Notes: generated by a model not told the origin, from the letters alone. DNA of 64,000 bases from Pinus tabuliformis (GCA_031772625.1 CM062810.1:707781584-707845583), one strand, 5' to 3'; shown: positions 20,709 to 32,770, numbered from the stretch's first letter. Made by a program: numbers and translations.

Positions 20709-21311
20709 CTTAGAGTCGTGGAGAGACCATCTTATGAGGGTTTTGTATGAGATGGATAGTGAGCTCTGGGAGCTCCAAGGGGCTTGGGGTACTTCTTGGA
20801 GTAATGAGTGACCATAGGGTGAGTGGTTCACCTTCCCCTAGTAGTGCACGATGTACAAGGTGATTGGTTCACCTTCCCCTCTGATATCCCATGTTGGAAT
20901 ATGCATAGGATGAGTGGTTCACCTTCTCTTATGGCATATGAGCAGGATGAGTTCATACCGACACATCCTACCCATGTAGTTCAAGACTCATGGGAAGTAC
21001 CTCTCGTCTGGCCAATGAGTAGGAAAATGAGGATAGAGACCATAGTACTGTCGATGGACACATCATGTACTACCGTAGTCCCTATGCTACGATATTGATA
21101 TTGATCTGGGATCAATGGAAACAGACTTCGGGTCAGTTAAGAGTGGTATGAAACACTCTCTATTATTGGAGACTGACTTTGAGTCAGTGGAGAACGATAT
21201 TATACACTCTAGATCATTTCTTCTTTCTTCATGGTTCAGCAGAGCAGAGACAATGATGGTACATATTGTCAGACATTTTGGCAGGTGAAGTTCTCCCTAG
21301 TTGAGAGGGAG
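20709..21311. other. Non-coding tail before the 3' LTR, with repeated hairpin motifs and PPT
   Basis: About 600 bases between the end of pol and the LTR. The word TGGTTCACCTTC recurs at 20824, 20865 and 20914, each preceded by a GGTGA or GATGA, so each forms or nearly forms a short hairpin; the middle one is a perfect 7-bp stem (AAGGTGA/TCACCTT, 20857-20875). The region ends in TTGAGAGGGAG, the polypurine tract, directly before the LTR. Confidence 0.6.
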
Positions 21312-21662
21312 TGTTAATTTTGGCAACTAGGTACAAACTTCACATTGGATATCTCATATGAGGCAACTCATATTTTTAGAATTCCTCTCTCCGAGAGGTG
21401 TAGGATTGATCTAAAGATCATCCCATTCTAACATGTACAAATGAAATTATGAATTTATTTTGATTATGTACAAATTGCCAAGGTCAGCCAACAAACACAT
21501 GTAGGCTCAAAAGCCCGACAGTCACGTCTATTCATCCTCAATGTTGCATATAAATACAAGGTGCCTCCTCATTTTGACATCACTCTAATTCATCTTTATC
21601 TCTCTCATCTTGATTGGTTATAGATTTCTAGGCTTTTCTCTCTTTATTTTCTGGCTGTTGCA

Positions 21663-22040
21663 TTGACCAAATTTGACTAAAATATCAGGAGGTCGAAATT
21701 TCAGGGGGCCGAAATTTCAGGAGGCGGAAATTTCAGGAGACCGAAATTTGAGGAGGTTGGCTTTGACCAACGTCGACCCTATTTGACTGCGGTTTTGTGA
21801 GGGAGACTTCGGTTTGGGCAAGATGCAATTCTAGGCATGAAAATTGAGGCTCTTTGACCTCGGTATTGACCAATGTTGACTGCCCTAGTTCTAGTTGCTA
21901 TGTTGACTTCTGTTGACCAAGTTTGATTAGTTATTTTCGGATTGTTTTGGGCTGCATTATCTTGTTGTTGGAGGCCGAGTTGACCAAGGTTGATTGAGCT
22001 ATTTAGAGGTCTATTTTAGCCCTGTTGACCAGCATTGACT
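21663..22040 (+). promoter_or_regulatory. Array of twelve W-box cores
   Basis: TTGACC or TTGACT occurs at 21663, 21673, 21763, 21783, 21854, 21866, 21876, 21903, 21913, 21980, 22024 and 22035, all on the plus strand. TTGAC(C/T) is the binding core of WRKY transcription factors. Twelve in 378 bases on one strand is far above chance expectation. It implies stress- or defence-responsive transcription of this LTR; this is inference. Confidence 0.65.
21687..21750. repeat. 16-bp tandem repeat x4
   Basis: Four units of the form AGGAGGYCGAAATTTC start at 21687, 21703, 21719 and 21735, with one to three differences each. They lie inside the LTR upstream of most W-boxes. Confidence 0.9.
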
Positions 22041-22315
22041 TTCCGGATAGGGATTTCTGTTCCACTATTTTGAATGATCAAATTGGGCAAGTGAATATTG
22101 TAAATTGTACTCTCTCTTTGCTAAAATTTTGAAGAATTATAAGAAGAATTGATCAGGGTTTTCCCCACGTTGGGGTTTATCCCTAGCTGGTGCCACATCT
22201 TATGTCCTATTGTCTTGGCTAGTCTTCTACCGTTATTGTTTATATTCAATCTACATTTTACTATCATGTTGATGTGATTGCTAAATTGGATATTGATATT
22301 GGGTTAATAACGAAA

Positions 22316-24300
22316 TTGATGATAGTATTGGTACTATGTCGTACCCCTCTACGCATGAATTATCCACTGTCCTCTTGGCAGGAGCGTGGCCTCCTTGGAA
22401 AGGCCGTCAGCACTGTCATTATGTTCTCTGTAAATATGATGACAAAAAAAGGAGTTAAAATGTGTTTTGAAATGCTTCACTTCATCCAGAATGTTTATAA
22501 GTGCGTGTGCATGGCATATTGTGATATTGTTGAACCAATTACTAATAGTTTTGGAGTCTCCAAAAATATGAATATCTCTGCATTCGTGGCTAAGTGCAAA
22601 GTGTAATAGATGACGAAGAGTGATCAGTTCAGCAAAATTATTCGTTCCTTCACCCAAGCCCAGCTTGACTCTGAAGAAATGGTGATCAGTGAGGTAAAGA
22701 AGGAAACCTCCCCCACACCCATGTTGTTGGGCTGCTCCATCAAAAAAAGCCCATGGAGTGGTGTGGTCGATCGGATCGAGAGCAAGAGGTCTGCGCGGTC
22801 ATGGTGGAGTAAATTCTGGTAGTTCAAGATAAGAGGAAACAATTTTTGTTGTAATGCTCTGCCACCTGATCACACTGTCCTCAAATGTCATTTTGTTTCA
22901 TGCCAGCCAAATAGCCCAATAGATAATCAAGGGTAGACATGGGAGATTTGATCCTGTGTGCGAGCTGTTCCAGGCTTCCTAAGCTGCTAAAATACTGTCT
23001 CCTTTCCATTCGCCAGTGAAACGAATCTCAGCAGCTACAGATCTCCATATATGTTTAGTTGTGTCACAATTTAGGAACAGGTGCTCAGTCGATTCTGTGT
23101 TTTGTTTACACAGAATGCACCAATGAGGTCTGTAAATGGATTTGTGGGTGAGAGAGTCCCCGGTAGGTACTTTGTTACAGAGAATGCACTAGAAAAAAAG
23201 TCTGGTTCGGGGAGGGTATTTCAGTTTCCATATGATCTGCCACCAGCTTTGCATGTGTTCAGGTCTTTTGTTTTGTAGCAAACTCAGATAACCTTCCTTT
23301 GGTGAGTAGATTCTGGATTCTGCCATGCACCAAATGAGTTCATCCAGTCCATCCTTAATACAGATGTGTGACTCAACCAATGCGGTAGTATAATTATTCC
23401 AAGAATGATGCCATTGTGGTGGAAGGTTTAGCTGAGATGCAGATTTCCATGATTGAGCGAATATAGAAGTATTTTCCTGATCTGCGATTTGAGCAATCAC
23501 CCTGATATCTTGTTGATTTAAGAATAGGATGAGCTCTCTTGGGAGTTGGCATCTGCCTCCACCCCCTGTCTAGGGATCCTGGCCAATGCACACTTTTGTG
23601 CCTTCATATATCCTCCATGCCAGGTGATTGCGAATGAGAGGGAGAGAGTGAAGAAGTGCTTTCCAAATTGAGGATATGCTTGTCCTTTTCCATTGCGTCA
23701 TCCTTATCCAGTCCATTATTTGGTGTGGCCAAATATATTTATGATAAGAGACAGAAGTCCATAGATTTTGTTTGGTAAGGAGGGTCTAGCCCATTTTTGC
23801 AGCCAAGGCTTGTGCAAATAGGGTTAGATCTTTGAGTCCCCATCCTCCCCATTTCTTTGGCAATGCAATCTTGTTCCAGCTTACCCATGCAAAAACTCTT
23901 TTGTCCTGACAACCATTCCATAGATATCTACATCAAATTTGTTTGAGACTAGCCAATATACATTTGGGAATCCATGCCAATGCCATCCAGAATACCGGGG
24001 TAGCTTCCAAGACTGATTTGATGAGCACTAGTCTTCTAGCTCTGGACAAGAAACGATGGCACTAGTTTGTAATTCTTTTCTCTAATTTGATTACCAACCA
24101 GTTCCAATCTGCAACCTTTTGGCTCAGGGGCTTGATCAGATTATATATATAACACAAAGGAACCTTTAAATAGATGTGACAAGCATAATTGCAATAAGGC
24201 AAGCCATTTTAAGAATTGATCTGCCATTCAAGTTGTTGACAAAATCTTCTTTAATTTTCTTGTAACCTGTTGTGCAATTATAACTGATTAGATTTTCGCC
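22316..24300 (-). pseudogene. LINE ORF2 C-terminal half (RT end, zf-RVT, RNase H)
   Basis: Minus frames read from right to left: RT C-terminus (SQKVADWNWLVIKLEKR, ATPVFWMALAWIPKCILASL, KKWGGWGLKDLTLFAQALA), then a zf-RVT domain (SPKEGYLSLLQNKRPEH, WKLKYPPRTRLFF), then RNase H (ELITLRHLLHFAL, IHIFGDSKTISNWF, IYREHNDSADGLSKEATLL). This is the order of plant L1-type LINEs that carry an RNase H. Frames shift several times. The left edge is cut by the copia LTR at about 22310, so the 3' tail is not attached here. Confidence 0.85.
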
Positions 24301-25035
24301 TTTGAAGCAAACCCAAATGATATATGAGGAAAATGTGGCCTAGAACCCTAATTGCATTGCTAATGACAAAGAGAGCACCATAGTTGTTGAAAATTTAAAT
24401 TTATACATGTTGAGAGTGGCATACAGATAAGGATCAACAATGTTCTTCATTTCATAATCTAAGAAGGTACTTGGCTATTATACATCCAATTTCATTACAC
24501 CATGCACGTGTGCACGCCAATTTTGTGATATGTACATAGAAATTAGTCAGCATGTGGAAACAATTATTTATTTTAATGTTTATCAAATGTCAAGCTTGTT
24601 TCATATTTAGCATCTAAATATGTGTGTATTAGTGAGTGTGTATACTTTCACCATGAAAAAAAAATTGAAGTATATCACAATTGTGTGCATGCTTGACTAT
24701 GTATATGCCATATATTATAAACACCTCTTATGATCACCTCATCCCTAGAAGGGGTTGGTCACAGCAGAGGGTTAGATGCAACTTATTGATTTTCACATGC
24801 CTGATGCATTTGGGGGAGAATGGGGCAATCATGTGTGTAATGACCATATGTACCACAACACGTGCAAGACTTATTCATGTGAAGAGCCTTGTCCTACTTG
24901 GGTTGAGTGTCTTATTGTTGGGTTGTGGTATTAGAGTTTTCACCTTAGTTGGCAATAGGATGTTGACCTTGGTTGCTTGGATTACACTAGGGTTGTTGAT
25001 TCCACTTTCCCTTCCATTTGTTCATTTTATTTTGA
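24301..25035. other. Unassigned spacer
   Basis: No recognisable coding frame. On the minus strand it would be the continuation of the gypsy gag to its right, but no zinc knuckle or protease residue could be read. Confidence 0.35.
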
Positions 25036-26280
25036 TTAGGGGGATTGACAATGTTTTGTTGAGCATACACGTGACCTTGCTGAGGCGGTGGTTGTTGAGG
25101 CATGGAAGGGAGGTGTTGATGCCGTAGGGGCTAGAGCACTTAGTGGTGTAGAAGGATAATAATGATTCCTGGTCATGTTCTGGTAAGTAGGTTGAGTACT
25201 AGCTAGCCTTGGAACTGACTGATGTGAATGGGTATATGCATAAGAGGTACTTGTGCCTAGTTTTGAAGTAACTTGCAAAGGATCTAGAGGAGGATAAGCG
25301 TAAGTCGTATTGGGCCCCCTAGTTCTAGCCATATCACATTTATCCTTGTGAATATGGGGAAGGTTGATGGTAAGAGATGGAACCAATCATGTTGTCTGCA
25401 ACATGAGATTTCCTTGGTGCAAAAGAAGCACTAAGGCAAGGGACATAAGAAAGGACACTGTAAAGATAAACGACTAGGTAGATTAGGTCATATTGCATGA
25501 CCTTCTGGATGGCATATTCCTCGGTTCTTGGGAATGTGGATGCGAGATCCTTAGTAATGGGAGGAAATAAGGATTTCATGAACTAGTCCAAAAAGACACG
25601 GTCATAAAATTCAAAAGCTTTGAACAAGCTCTGCCTTCTATGCCACTCTTGAATGTGATTGGAGATATGGGTAGTGGAGGTTTGGCAAAAGGGGGTCAAG
25701 ATTTTGGTGTCAGTATCATGGTTGATAAGTAACTGAAAGTATGATAAGGAAGTGTTCACAATAGTCACAAACACTTTGTATGATCCAATAGACCATTATG
25801 CAACATACCATTTAGTGATGGTGTTGTTGAGGGTGCACTGAAATAATCGAAGATAGATGGAATCTTTTGTAATGGAGTTCGAAGAGCACCACATGTGGAA
25901 GGAAATTATATGATTGGAGGGATCTTCTTTAAGGTTTCTTTCAAACTTAGGGATGTCTGATGGAAGCTTAGTCAACATAGGGGATCAATTGGGATTAATG
26001 CGGAGAAGATCATTGATGAGTTGACATAAGTCTGGTAAGTTTAAGAAAGTCATGCAAGGAATAAAAGGTTCAGTTACAAAATTTCCTTGAGAGTTTCCCA
26101 TCAACTTTTACTTCATTATTGGCACCCACATTGGGATTGAAATTTGTGCCAGCGTTTACTCCAACCATGGTAGGGGATTATGGTTTAGAGGTTTATGAAG
26201 CAAGGGAAGAACTTGATGACTCATAGCTAGAGTTTGAATTTGGTTTTGGGGGAAGGACCCCGAATCATCAAGTAGGTGTA
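25036..26280 (-). pseudogene. Gypsy gag (Retrotrans_gag) fragment
   Basis: Minus frames give KLPSDIPKFERNLKEDPSNH, then FHMWCSSNSITKDSIYLRLF, then TWO further blocks: ATHISNHIQEWHRR-like wording (TTHISNHIQEWHRRQSLFKA) and MKSLFPPITKDLAS. These match the capsid region of a common plant gypsy family (IPKFEGK.GEDPSNH...WCSSN). A Pro/Ser/Thr-rich linker with YPPLDPLQVTSKL follows. Three stops and at least two shifts are present. No protease or RT lies downstream. Confidence 0.85.
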
Positions 26281-27182
26281 AGCAGATGTTCTAATGAAAA
26301 TTGAGGATGAAGGCCATGTAGTCTCTATGACTGACTCTTAGGAGGTGAAATGGTGTCTAGACAAAAATGGCTCTAGAAGGAAAGAGGATAAGGACAATGA
26401 AATAAAACAACAAATAACAAGTAGAACACTACTTGCAATGGTGCAAAGTGTATTCTAACTATGATTTACTACTATTCTAATAGTCTCGTCCTATAAAATA
26501 AAAAATGACTCATAGCTTACAATATATATCACACCTCATACAAGCCCTAAGCTATGTTTTGATGGCTTTCCAAACAACCTGGCTCTCAGGTGGCTAGGAT
26601 TGCAAGAAACGTTGAGTGAAGGTATGGAAGAGTTATGGTTTCCTCCCACAACCACCACCTATAGGGTGTTTTAACCTAGAATGATAGGCCACTACAATTA
26701 TCTCTATTCAGTGGAGGTGAGTGAATCTTAGCTTTTGGGTATCAATGACAAAACCATATTCCGTACCAAGAATTGGGAGTCAATCAATATCTAACCTTTA
26801 TGAGAATTTTACTATTTTTTGGGAGAAAAAGGGATTCAAAATGGTCCATAATATTTATTTATTAAATTAAATAAAAAATAATGATTAATTGAGTTAATTA
26901 AGAAAAGTGAGTGAAATAATTAATAAAAAAAAATATTTTTGAATTATTTTTGGATGGTATGGTCAAATGAGTTATAAATAACGATTAATAATTATTTCCT
27001 AGGAGAAAAGTGAAATGGTTAAGGAATAATAAATAAATAATGATTTATTTAATTATTCCAATGGAAATGGTAAAAATGAGTGAAAATATTTTTAATTATT
27101 TTCATATAAATAGGTAAATATGAAAATAACATGAAATTAATTGAATTTCTAGGATATTTTCATGTGTATAAAATATATGAGA
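26281..27182. other. AT-rich non-coding DNA
   Basis: From about 26830 the sequence is dominated by AATAATTAATAA-like words. It lies to the right of the minus-strand gypsy gag, where that element's 5' LTR would be, but no LTR boundary, PBS or TATA box could be fixed. Confidence 0.4.
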
Positions 27183-27196
27183 ATAATATGAAATTA

Positions 27197-27891
27197 TTTT
27201 TTTCCACTGGAAAAATCGCAATCTTTCATTAACTTGAAAAATTACATATTGTAGATGCACTATGCATATGCTATAGAGTCAGTCAGCCTTCTGTGGGCTC
27301 AGTATATGATCTGTAATATCAGTATATAACCAGAAACATCACGCAAGATGTTCTTTTATAGTTGTTCTATTTATATGTACATTATTTAGCCACACAGGGC
27401 TCTGTAGAAAAGATTTTGTCCACTGTATACAAGAAACTGTTCAAAGATAACAAAAATTTTGCCAGATATTGTAGCTCATGGGCTAACCGCCCTATGGTAA
27501 TGTGGGTTTATATAAGGTCGATGATAGTATTGGTATACATTTGACCTGCGCTGCTCCTGGATCATCCACTCTCCTCGGGATAGTGTCATGGCCTCGGTCG
27601 GCACTGCTGTTGTATTCCCTGAAAAATATATTGCTTCAGAGCAGCAGCAGTGTTCACCTGATCCTTTGCACATGAAGCTCTCCACACTGAATACTTCGCA
27701 AAGATGCTTGCAAATCTGGCTATGTAGTATTGTTAACTTAGCGCTTTGCACCTAGTGCTCTTATCCATCCTTAAATGGAGATTGCGTTGGCTAATTTGTT
27801 TCACCGAAATATTTCCTCTATTGTTTTGCTCTGGCTCGCATAAAGAACAACAAAAAGACAGAACAAACAACATATAAAAACAACTAGAACC
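27197..27891 (-). mobile_element. 5'-truncated LINE insertion (3' end of RNase H plus tail)
   Basis: A run of T at 27197-27203 is the poly(A) tail on the minus strand, next to CACTGGAAAAATCGCAATC, wording also seen at LINE 3' ends. Minus-strand coding wording around 27560 (LSRGEWMI) and the sequence ACCAATACTATCATC match the LINE at 22316. Flanks carry ATAATATGAAATTAT at 27183-27197 and ATAATATGAAAATTAT at 27892-27907, a target duplication of about 15 bp with one indel, as left by target-primed reverse transcription. Confidence 0.75.
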
Positions 27892-27907
27892 ATAATATGA
27901 AAATTAT

Positions 27908-28159
27908 ATAAATTCATGAGTTATAATTCTCATATGGGTAAATAAATAAATGGAAATAATTTAGGAAAAGTGGTTCACTAAATTATTCCCTAAGGTGAAT
28001 GTGGGTTTTGATGTGTAAAACCCATATCACATGGTGTATTTCGATCAACCTATTAAAATATGGCTAGGTGGTCACTTTTTAGGTGATAACACTATTGCAT
28101 CTCTTTTCTTAATTTTCCTTGATCATCTTGGGGGGATCATTGAAAGGTTGTGTATGAAC
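27908..28159. other. AT-rich spacer
   Basis: Continuation of the AT-rich DNA interrupted by the LINE insertion. Nothing else recognised. Confidence 0.4.
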
Positions 28160-29470
28160 TACTAAATGGAGATTTGAAGAACTCGAACCAGATTGAGCAT
28201 TATATGTTTGACACTTGGATTTGAGATATGACTTGTAAAGCATCTAGATATGATGATTTGACATGGATTGCATATCTTTATAGACGCATGCCTTTGGTAG
28301 AGCAATAAGGCAGTGTGAATGATCCAAATCCATGTATTTTGGGAGGTAATGAGTCTCATCCTCTTCCATCATTGAGCTAGTTAACTCCTTTGGCAAAGAA
28401 TTTCGTTGACTACCTTTTGGATTCCTTTTCTTTGGCTGTGTTATGGGTGGCAAAGATTTGAGAATGCTTCCAGCAGTTCATTGGTTGGTTGTTTGATTAT
28501 ATTCTTGTGTGGTGGTCTCATTCGAAAATGAGAGAGATGCAAAATTGTTTCCAAATTCGGGGTTGTTTGGAATTTGTGGCCCCCTAAGGTCTCAATTTTC
28601 ATTTCCTTTGTGGGAATTTTTAAAAACATTCTTTCTCCTAATGAGTTGATTGATCTGTTGGAAAATCCTTTGTGATTAGAGGATACTCTCTAAAAATATG
28701 TCCATATTCATGACAACACCTACGCCTAAATGGGACATTTTCATAATCCAACGTTTGTTTCCAAAGATTATACTAATAATAAATGTCTATTAATGTAGAA
28801 AGAGTTTGTGAAAATTTCATATAGATACAAATCCTAGCATATGATGTGTATATGCCTCTCTTTATTTATTCAAAATCCTTGATAAAGCTACAAATGGAAT
28901 TGCTAATGCCTTCAATTATTTCTACCTCCGATATTCCTTTAGAAGAGAAAAAAAGTTGAACCCATACTGGGGCAACAAGGAAGTCTTCCTTCTCCAGATT
29001 TTTTCTTTTCAAAATTGCATGAAAAGCCTAACATTATAAAAAAAGTAAGGCCCTCCTTCAAAAACCTTCATTTTGTCCTCTAAGCTGGAAAAAGTTATTG
29101 TGAAGAACCCTTTTGCTCCTAGCTCAAGATCTATTTTCCCTTGAGGTTCCATTTTTTTGGATCCAACCAATTAGAGAGTTTTCAGAGGGCCATAATTTGA
29201 TAAACTTGCAAATCAAAGCATGCTTTAGTATATGTAGGACATATTTTGCGATCTTGTTGGATATGACCTCATACTTTGGACCTTGGATTGATTTTGGTAT
29301 GAAACACCCTTGAATTTTATTTTTCCAAAATGCTCCAAGCAATGGTTTCCATGAGTGCCCAAAATCTCCATTTCCTCTAGCTGAATTATGCAAAGGATAT
29401 GAATGATGAGGAGTTTGTAGGGGATTGTTGATTGATCTAGCATTCCTACGAAGTCACGAGACAATTTGAT
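28160..29470 (-). pseudogene. LINE ORF1 (DUF4283-type) copy A
   Basis: Minus frames give KIAKYVLHILKHALICKFIK, LWPSENSLIGWIQKN and DFLVAPVWVQLFSL, the wording of the DUF4283 RNA-binding domain of plant LINE ORF1. Near 28450 PKKRNPKGSQRNSLPKELTS matches the same position in copy B (KKNPKGNQQNSLPKEQTSS). Many stops. It runs leftward and is the mirror image of copy B. Confidence 0.75.
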
Positions 29471-29790
29471 TAAAGGGGTCAGTCAACCTCCCAGGAAACT
29501 AACCATGAACAACTATGCAGAAGAAACCCAAGGAAATAGTGATATCTACTTTAATATTCAAATTGCGAGTTGTTCAAGTTGCAATTTTGAATATTTGGTA
29601 GTTAATTCAAAACTCAATTTGTAATTGTTGAAATTATGATTTTGCATCAAATTGAAAAATTTGATTGATATATAATATTAAGGGAATAAAATCCTTGGAA
29701 TAATGTGGAAATATCATAACCTCATAAATATTTCATTAGCATGGTATTCGAGGGTTTATTATGCATAGGTGTTCATAGTTAGTTTTGTGG
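29471..29790. other. AT-rich spacer between two LINE ORF1 copies
   Basis: About 320 bases with repeated CAAATTG/CAATTTTGAATATT words, forming weak inverted repeats. No gene. Confidence 0.4.
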
Positions 29791-31140
29791 GAGAGGGCTT
29801 AGACCCCTTTAGTGAGATTGTTTTAGGAGTTCATAGGAATGTTGGATTGGTCGGAAATCCCTCTCAAACTCCTCATCATTCACGTCTTTTTCAAAGCTCA
29901 ATTGGAGGAAATGGAGATTCTAGTCACTCAGGGAAACCACTTCTTCGAGCATTTTGCAAAAATAAGATTCAAGGGTGTCACTTACCAAAAGTAGTGCAAA
30001 ATCCAAAGTTGAGGTCATATCCAAGAATATTGTTATAACATTTCCAATATATGCATGATCATGGTTTGATTTATGATTTTATTAGATTATGGCCCTCTAA
30101 AAAGTCCTTGATCAGTTGGATCCAAACTAAATGGAAGTTCAAGGAACAAATAGATCTGGAGCTAGGAGCAAAATAATTATTCACTATATGTTTTTTCAAA
30201 TTAGAGGATAGAATGAGGGTTTTGAAGGAGGGCCTTACTTCTTTTAATATTGTTGGATTCTTCATGTGATTTTGGAAAAGGTAGTACGAACTTGAGACAA
30301 AAAATTTCCTTGTCGCCTCAAGATAGGTTCAACACTTTTATCTTCAAAAGGAATATTGGGAGAAACAAATCCTTGAAGGCATTGACAATGCCAATAGTAG
30401 CTTTGTCAAGTTATCTAAGGCAACTAAGGGAGGGAGATACACATCCTATGATTTGTGTCTATATGAATATTTTTCATCCTCTTCCAGCTTCAATAGACAT
30501 TTATTATTAGTATAATATTTAAAAACAAACATTGGAGGATGAAAATATCTCATTTATATGTATACCTCATCATGAATATGGACATTTTTTTAGAGATTGT
30601 CCTCTTATTGCAAAGGATTTACCAACATATCAATTAGATCATATAAGAAAAAGGGGTTTGAAAATTCAATCAAAGGAAAAAAAATGGACCTCAAGGAGCC
30701 ATAAATTCCGGTGAGAACCCTAAATCTAGAAACATATTGTGGCTCTCTTCTCTTTGGATGAGACAACACAAGAAGATAATCAACTAGTGCCCATGCTAGC
30801 GGGTGGAAGTATTCCCGAATCTTTGTTGCCCCCAATAGAGCCTGAGAAAAAGAATCCAAAAGGTAATCAACAAAATTCTTTGCCAAAGGAGCAAACTAGC
30901 TCAATAACGAAAGAGGATGAGAAGTAAGACCTCCCATAAGACATGGATTCTAATGATCCACGGTGGTTGATATCTTTGGTAGTGGACGGTCTTGATAAAT
31001 ATACACAATCAATGTCATAAAATCATATCAAGACTCCTTATAGAGCATATCTCAAATCCAAGAGAAATAGATAATGCTCAATCTACTTCAAGTTCTTCAA
31101 ATCCCCATCTAGAGTTCATACACAATCTTTCAAAATTTCC
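29791..31140 (+). pseudogene. LINE ORF1 (DUF4283-type) copy B
   Basis: Plus frames give IRLWPSKKSLISWIQTKWK, NFLVASR, then VYMNIFHPLPASIDIYY and a knuckle ICIPHHEYGHFFRDC in which the second Cys of CxxC is replaced by His (normally CRRCHEYGH). KKNPKGNQQNSLPKEQTSS follows. Stops are frequent. The copy ends at about 31140, next to the PLE. Confidence 0.75.
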
Positions 31141-31172
31141 CTCAAAATAATCAAGGAGAAAAGAGAAAAAGA

Positions 31173-31635
31173 ATGCACCGCTTGGCTGAGAATGGTGAAC
31201 AGTCTGATCTCTGCCTAACAAGTGATCTGGTTTCCTTCAAGCCCAGCCTTAAGGTTCATTCTTCTCTAATCTCATATGTACCACTACGTGAAGATAATCT
31301 TAATACAGGTCTGCGGGTTCCGGACTATGGATTGCAGGACAACTCAGTGTGCAGCTCTTCTTCAGGGCATGGAGGTGATTTTCCAACATCCACTGTTGGT
31401 TGTCCAACCCAGGATTCTTCCCTTTGCGGTTTTGATCTGGTGGGTGTATCGAATCTAACTTTTGACCAGATCTCGATCAAACCGGTGCGGAAATGTGGCT
31501 TGATTCGAGTTGAAGGTATAATTGGCTTGCTACGCAGTGATGGTAAGAGCTCAAACCTCCCCCAGCATTATATTCATAATAATAATTTAAAATGTGTATG
31601 TAATAATAATAATAATAATAATATTGTTGATAATA

Positions 31636-31672
<37 letters not shown>

Positions 31673-32657
31673 GGAGGATGATGATGCATCATTTACAAAC
31701 AATTATAGTTCTATGAATAATAACATTATTAGTAATAATGTATTTATTGATAATAATAATAATAAGTTAAAGGTTCTTAACATGCATATAAATGATAATT
31801 TTAGGTTTAGGAAGAATCATAGTATAAATAATAATATTAATCTTCCCCCTCCATCTCATATTAATAATAAGGTTATCAATTTATCTAGTTTCTCTTTTCC
31901 CCCTTCGGTTTTTAATGTTTTGAGTAAAGGGTTAAATTTTGCCTTAGCCCCTAAGAAGATCCCTGTGGATGACATTATTTGTGACATAGAGTTTGGGATT
32001 AGAGGTTTACCTGATAGTATTAAAAACATTATCAGGCAAGATTGTGTCGTGGTCCTAAGGAAGGCAAAGCCCCCTAAGAGCAACCTTAGCAGGGAAGAAT
32101 TTGTAGCCCTTAGATCCTTAAACCAAAACAATGATATTGTTATTCTGAAAGCCGACAAAGGTGGGGCTGCTGTCATTCTAAACAAAGTTGGTTACCGCAA
32201 TAAGATGTTGGATCATTTTCATAATAGTGGAAGCTATAAGAAGCTTCCCAAAAACCTGTTAAAGAAGATTTCTAGGAATGTGGCCCTTGCCATTAAATCT
32301 TGTAACTCAGTGAGTTCCTTGCACCAAAAACTCATTAAGAGCAATCCCATCACTCCTAGGATCTATGGGATCCCTAAAATTCACAAAGAAGGAGCTTCCT
32401 TAAGGCCCATTGTCAACACCATTGGAGGTCCTACCTATCTTCTTGCTAAGTTCCTTGCCTTAAAGCTTAAGCCCTTAGTTGGTCGTACAGAGTCCTTCGT
32501 CAAAGACTCTGCTTCCTTTATTAAGGAGCTCAAGGACATTAAGCTTGACCCTAAGGACATTCTTGTTAGTTTTGATGTAGTTTCCCTGTACACTTGCATC
32601 CCTATAAATGAGGCCATGGAGGTGATCAATCGCCTAACAGATCCTGATACTGCTTGA
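31173..32657 (+). CDS. PLE N-terminal region and RT fingers/palm
   Basis: The first about 140 residues are unassigned, and may be partly the end of the neighbouring LINE ORF1. An Asn-rich tract (residues about 145-215) is produced by AAT repeats. From about residue 235 the frame is a PLE RT: VINLSSFSFPPSVFNVLSKG, then KAKPPKSNLSREEFVALRSL, the ADKGG motif, the PKIHK motif and SFDVVSLYTCIP. It stops at a TGA (32655) where relatives have Arg, so CGA to TGA at a CpG is a simple explanation. Confidence 0.85.
31602..31671. repeat. (AAT)n microsatellites inside the PLE gene
   Basis: Two runs of AAT at about 31602-31623 and 31640-31671, with further interrupted AAT at 31720-31840. Read in frame they encode Asn tracts and do not break the gene. 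Confidence 0.9.
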
Positions 32658-32770
32658 TTAGTTGAGATCTGCCTCACTTCCACCTTTTTCAGTTTTGAAG
32701 GGGAGTTCTTTGAACAAACCTGTGGGGTTGCCATGGGCTCACTCCTATCCCTATCGTTGCGAATCTTTTT

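Larger units (their letters stand above)
21312..22310 (+). repeat. 3' LTR of the interrupted copia
   Basis: Begins TGTTAATTTTGG immediately after the purine tract. The right part matches the LTR fragment at 6140-6405. The right end is set approximately, at the point where LINE sequence begins; a clean CA end was not seen. It contains a 16-bp tandem repeat and a dense set of TTGAC(C/T) motifs. Confidence 0.7.
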
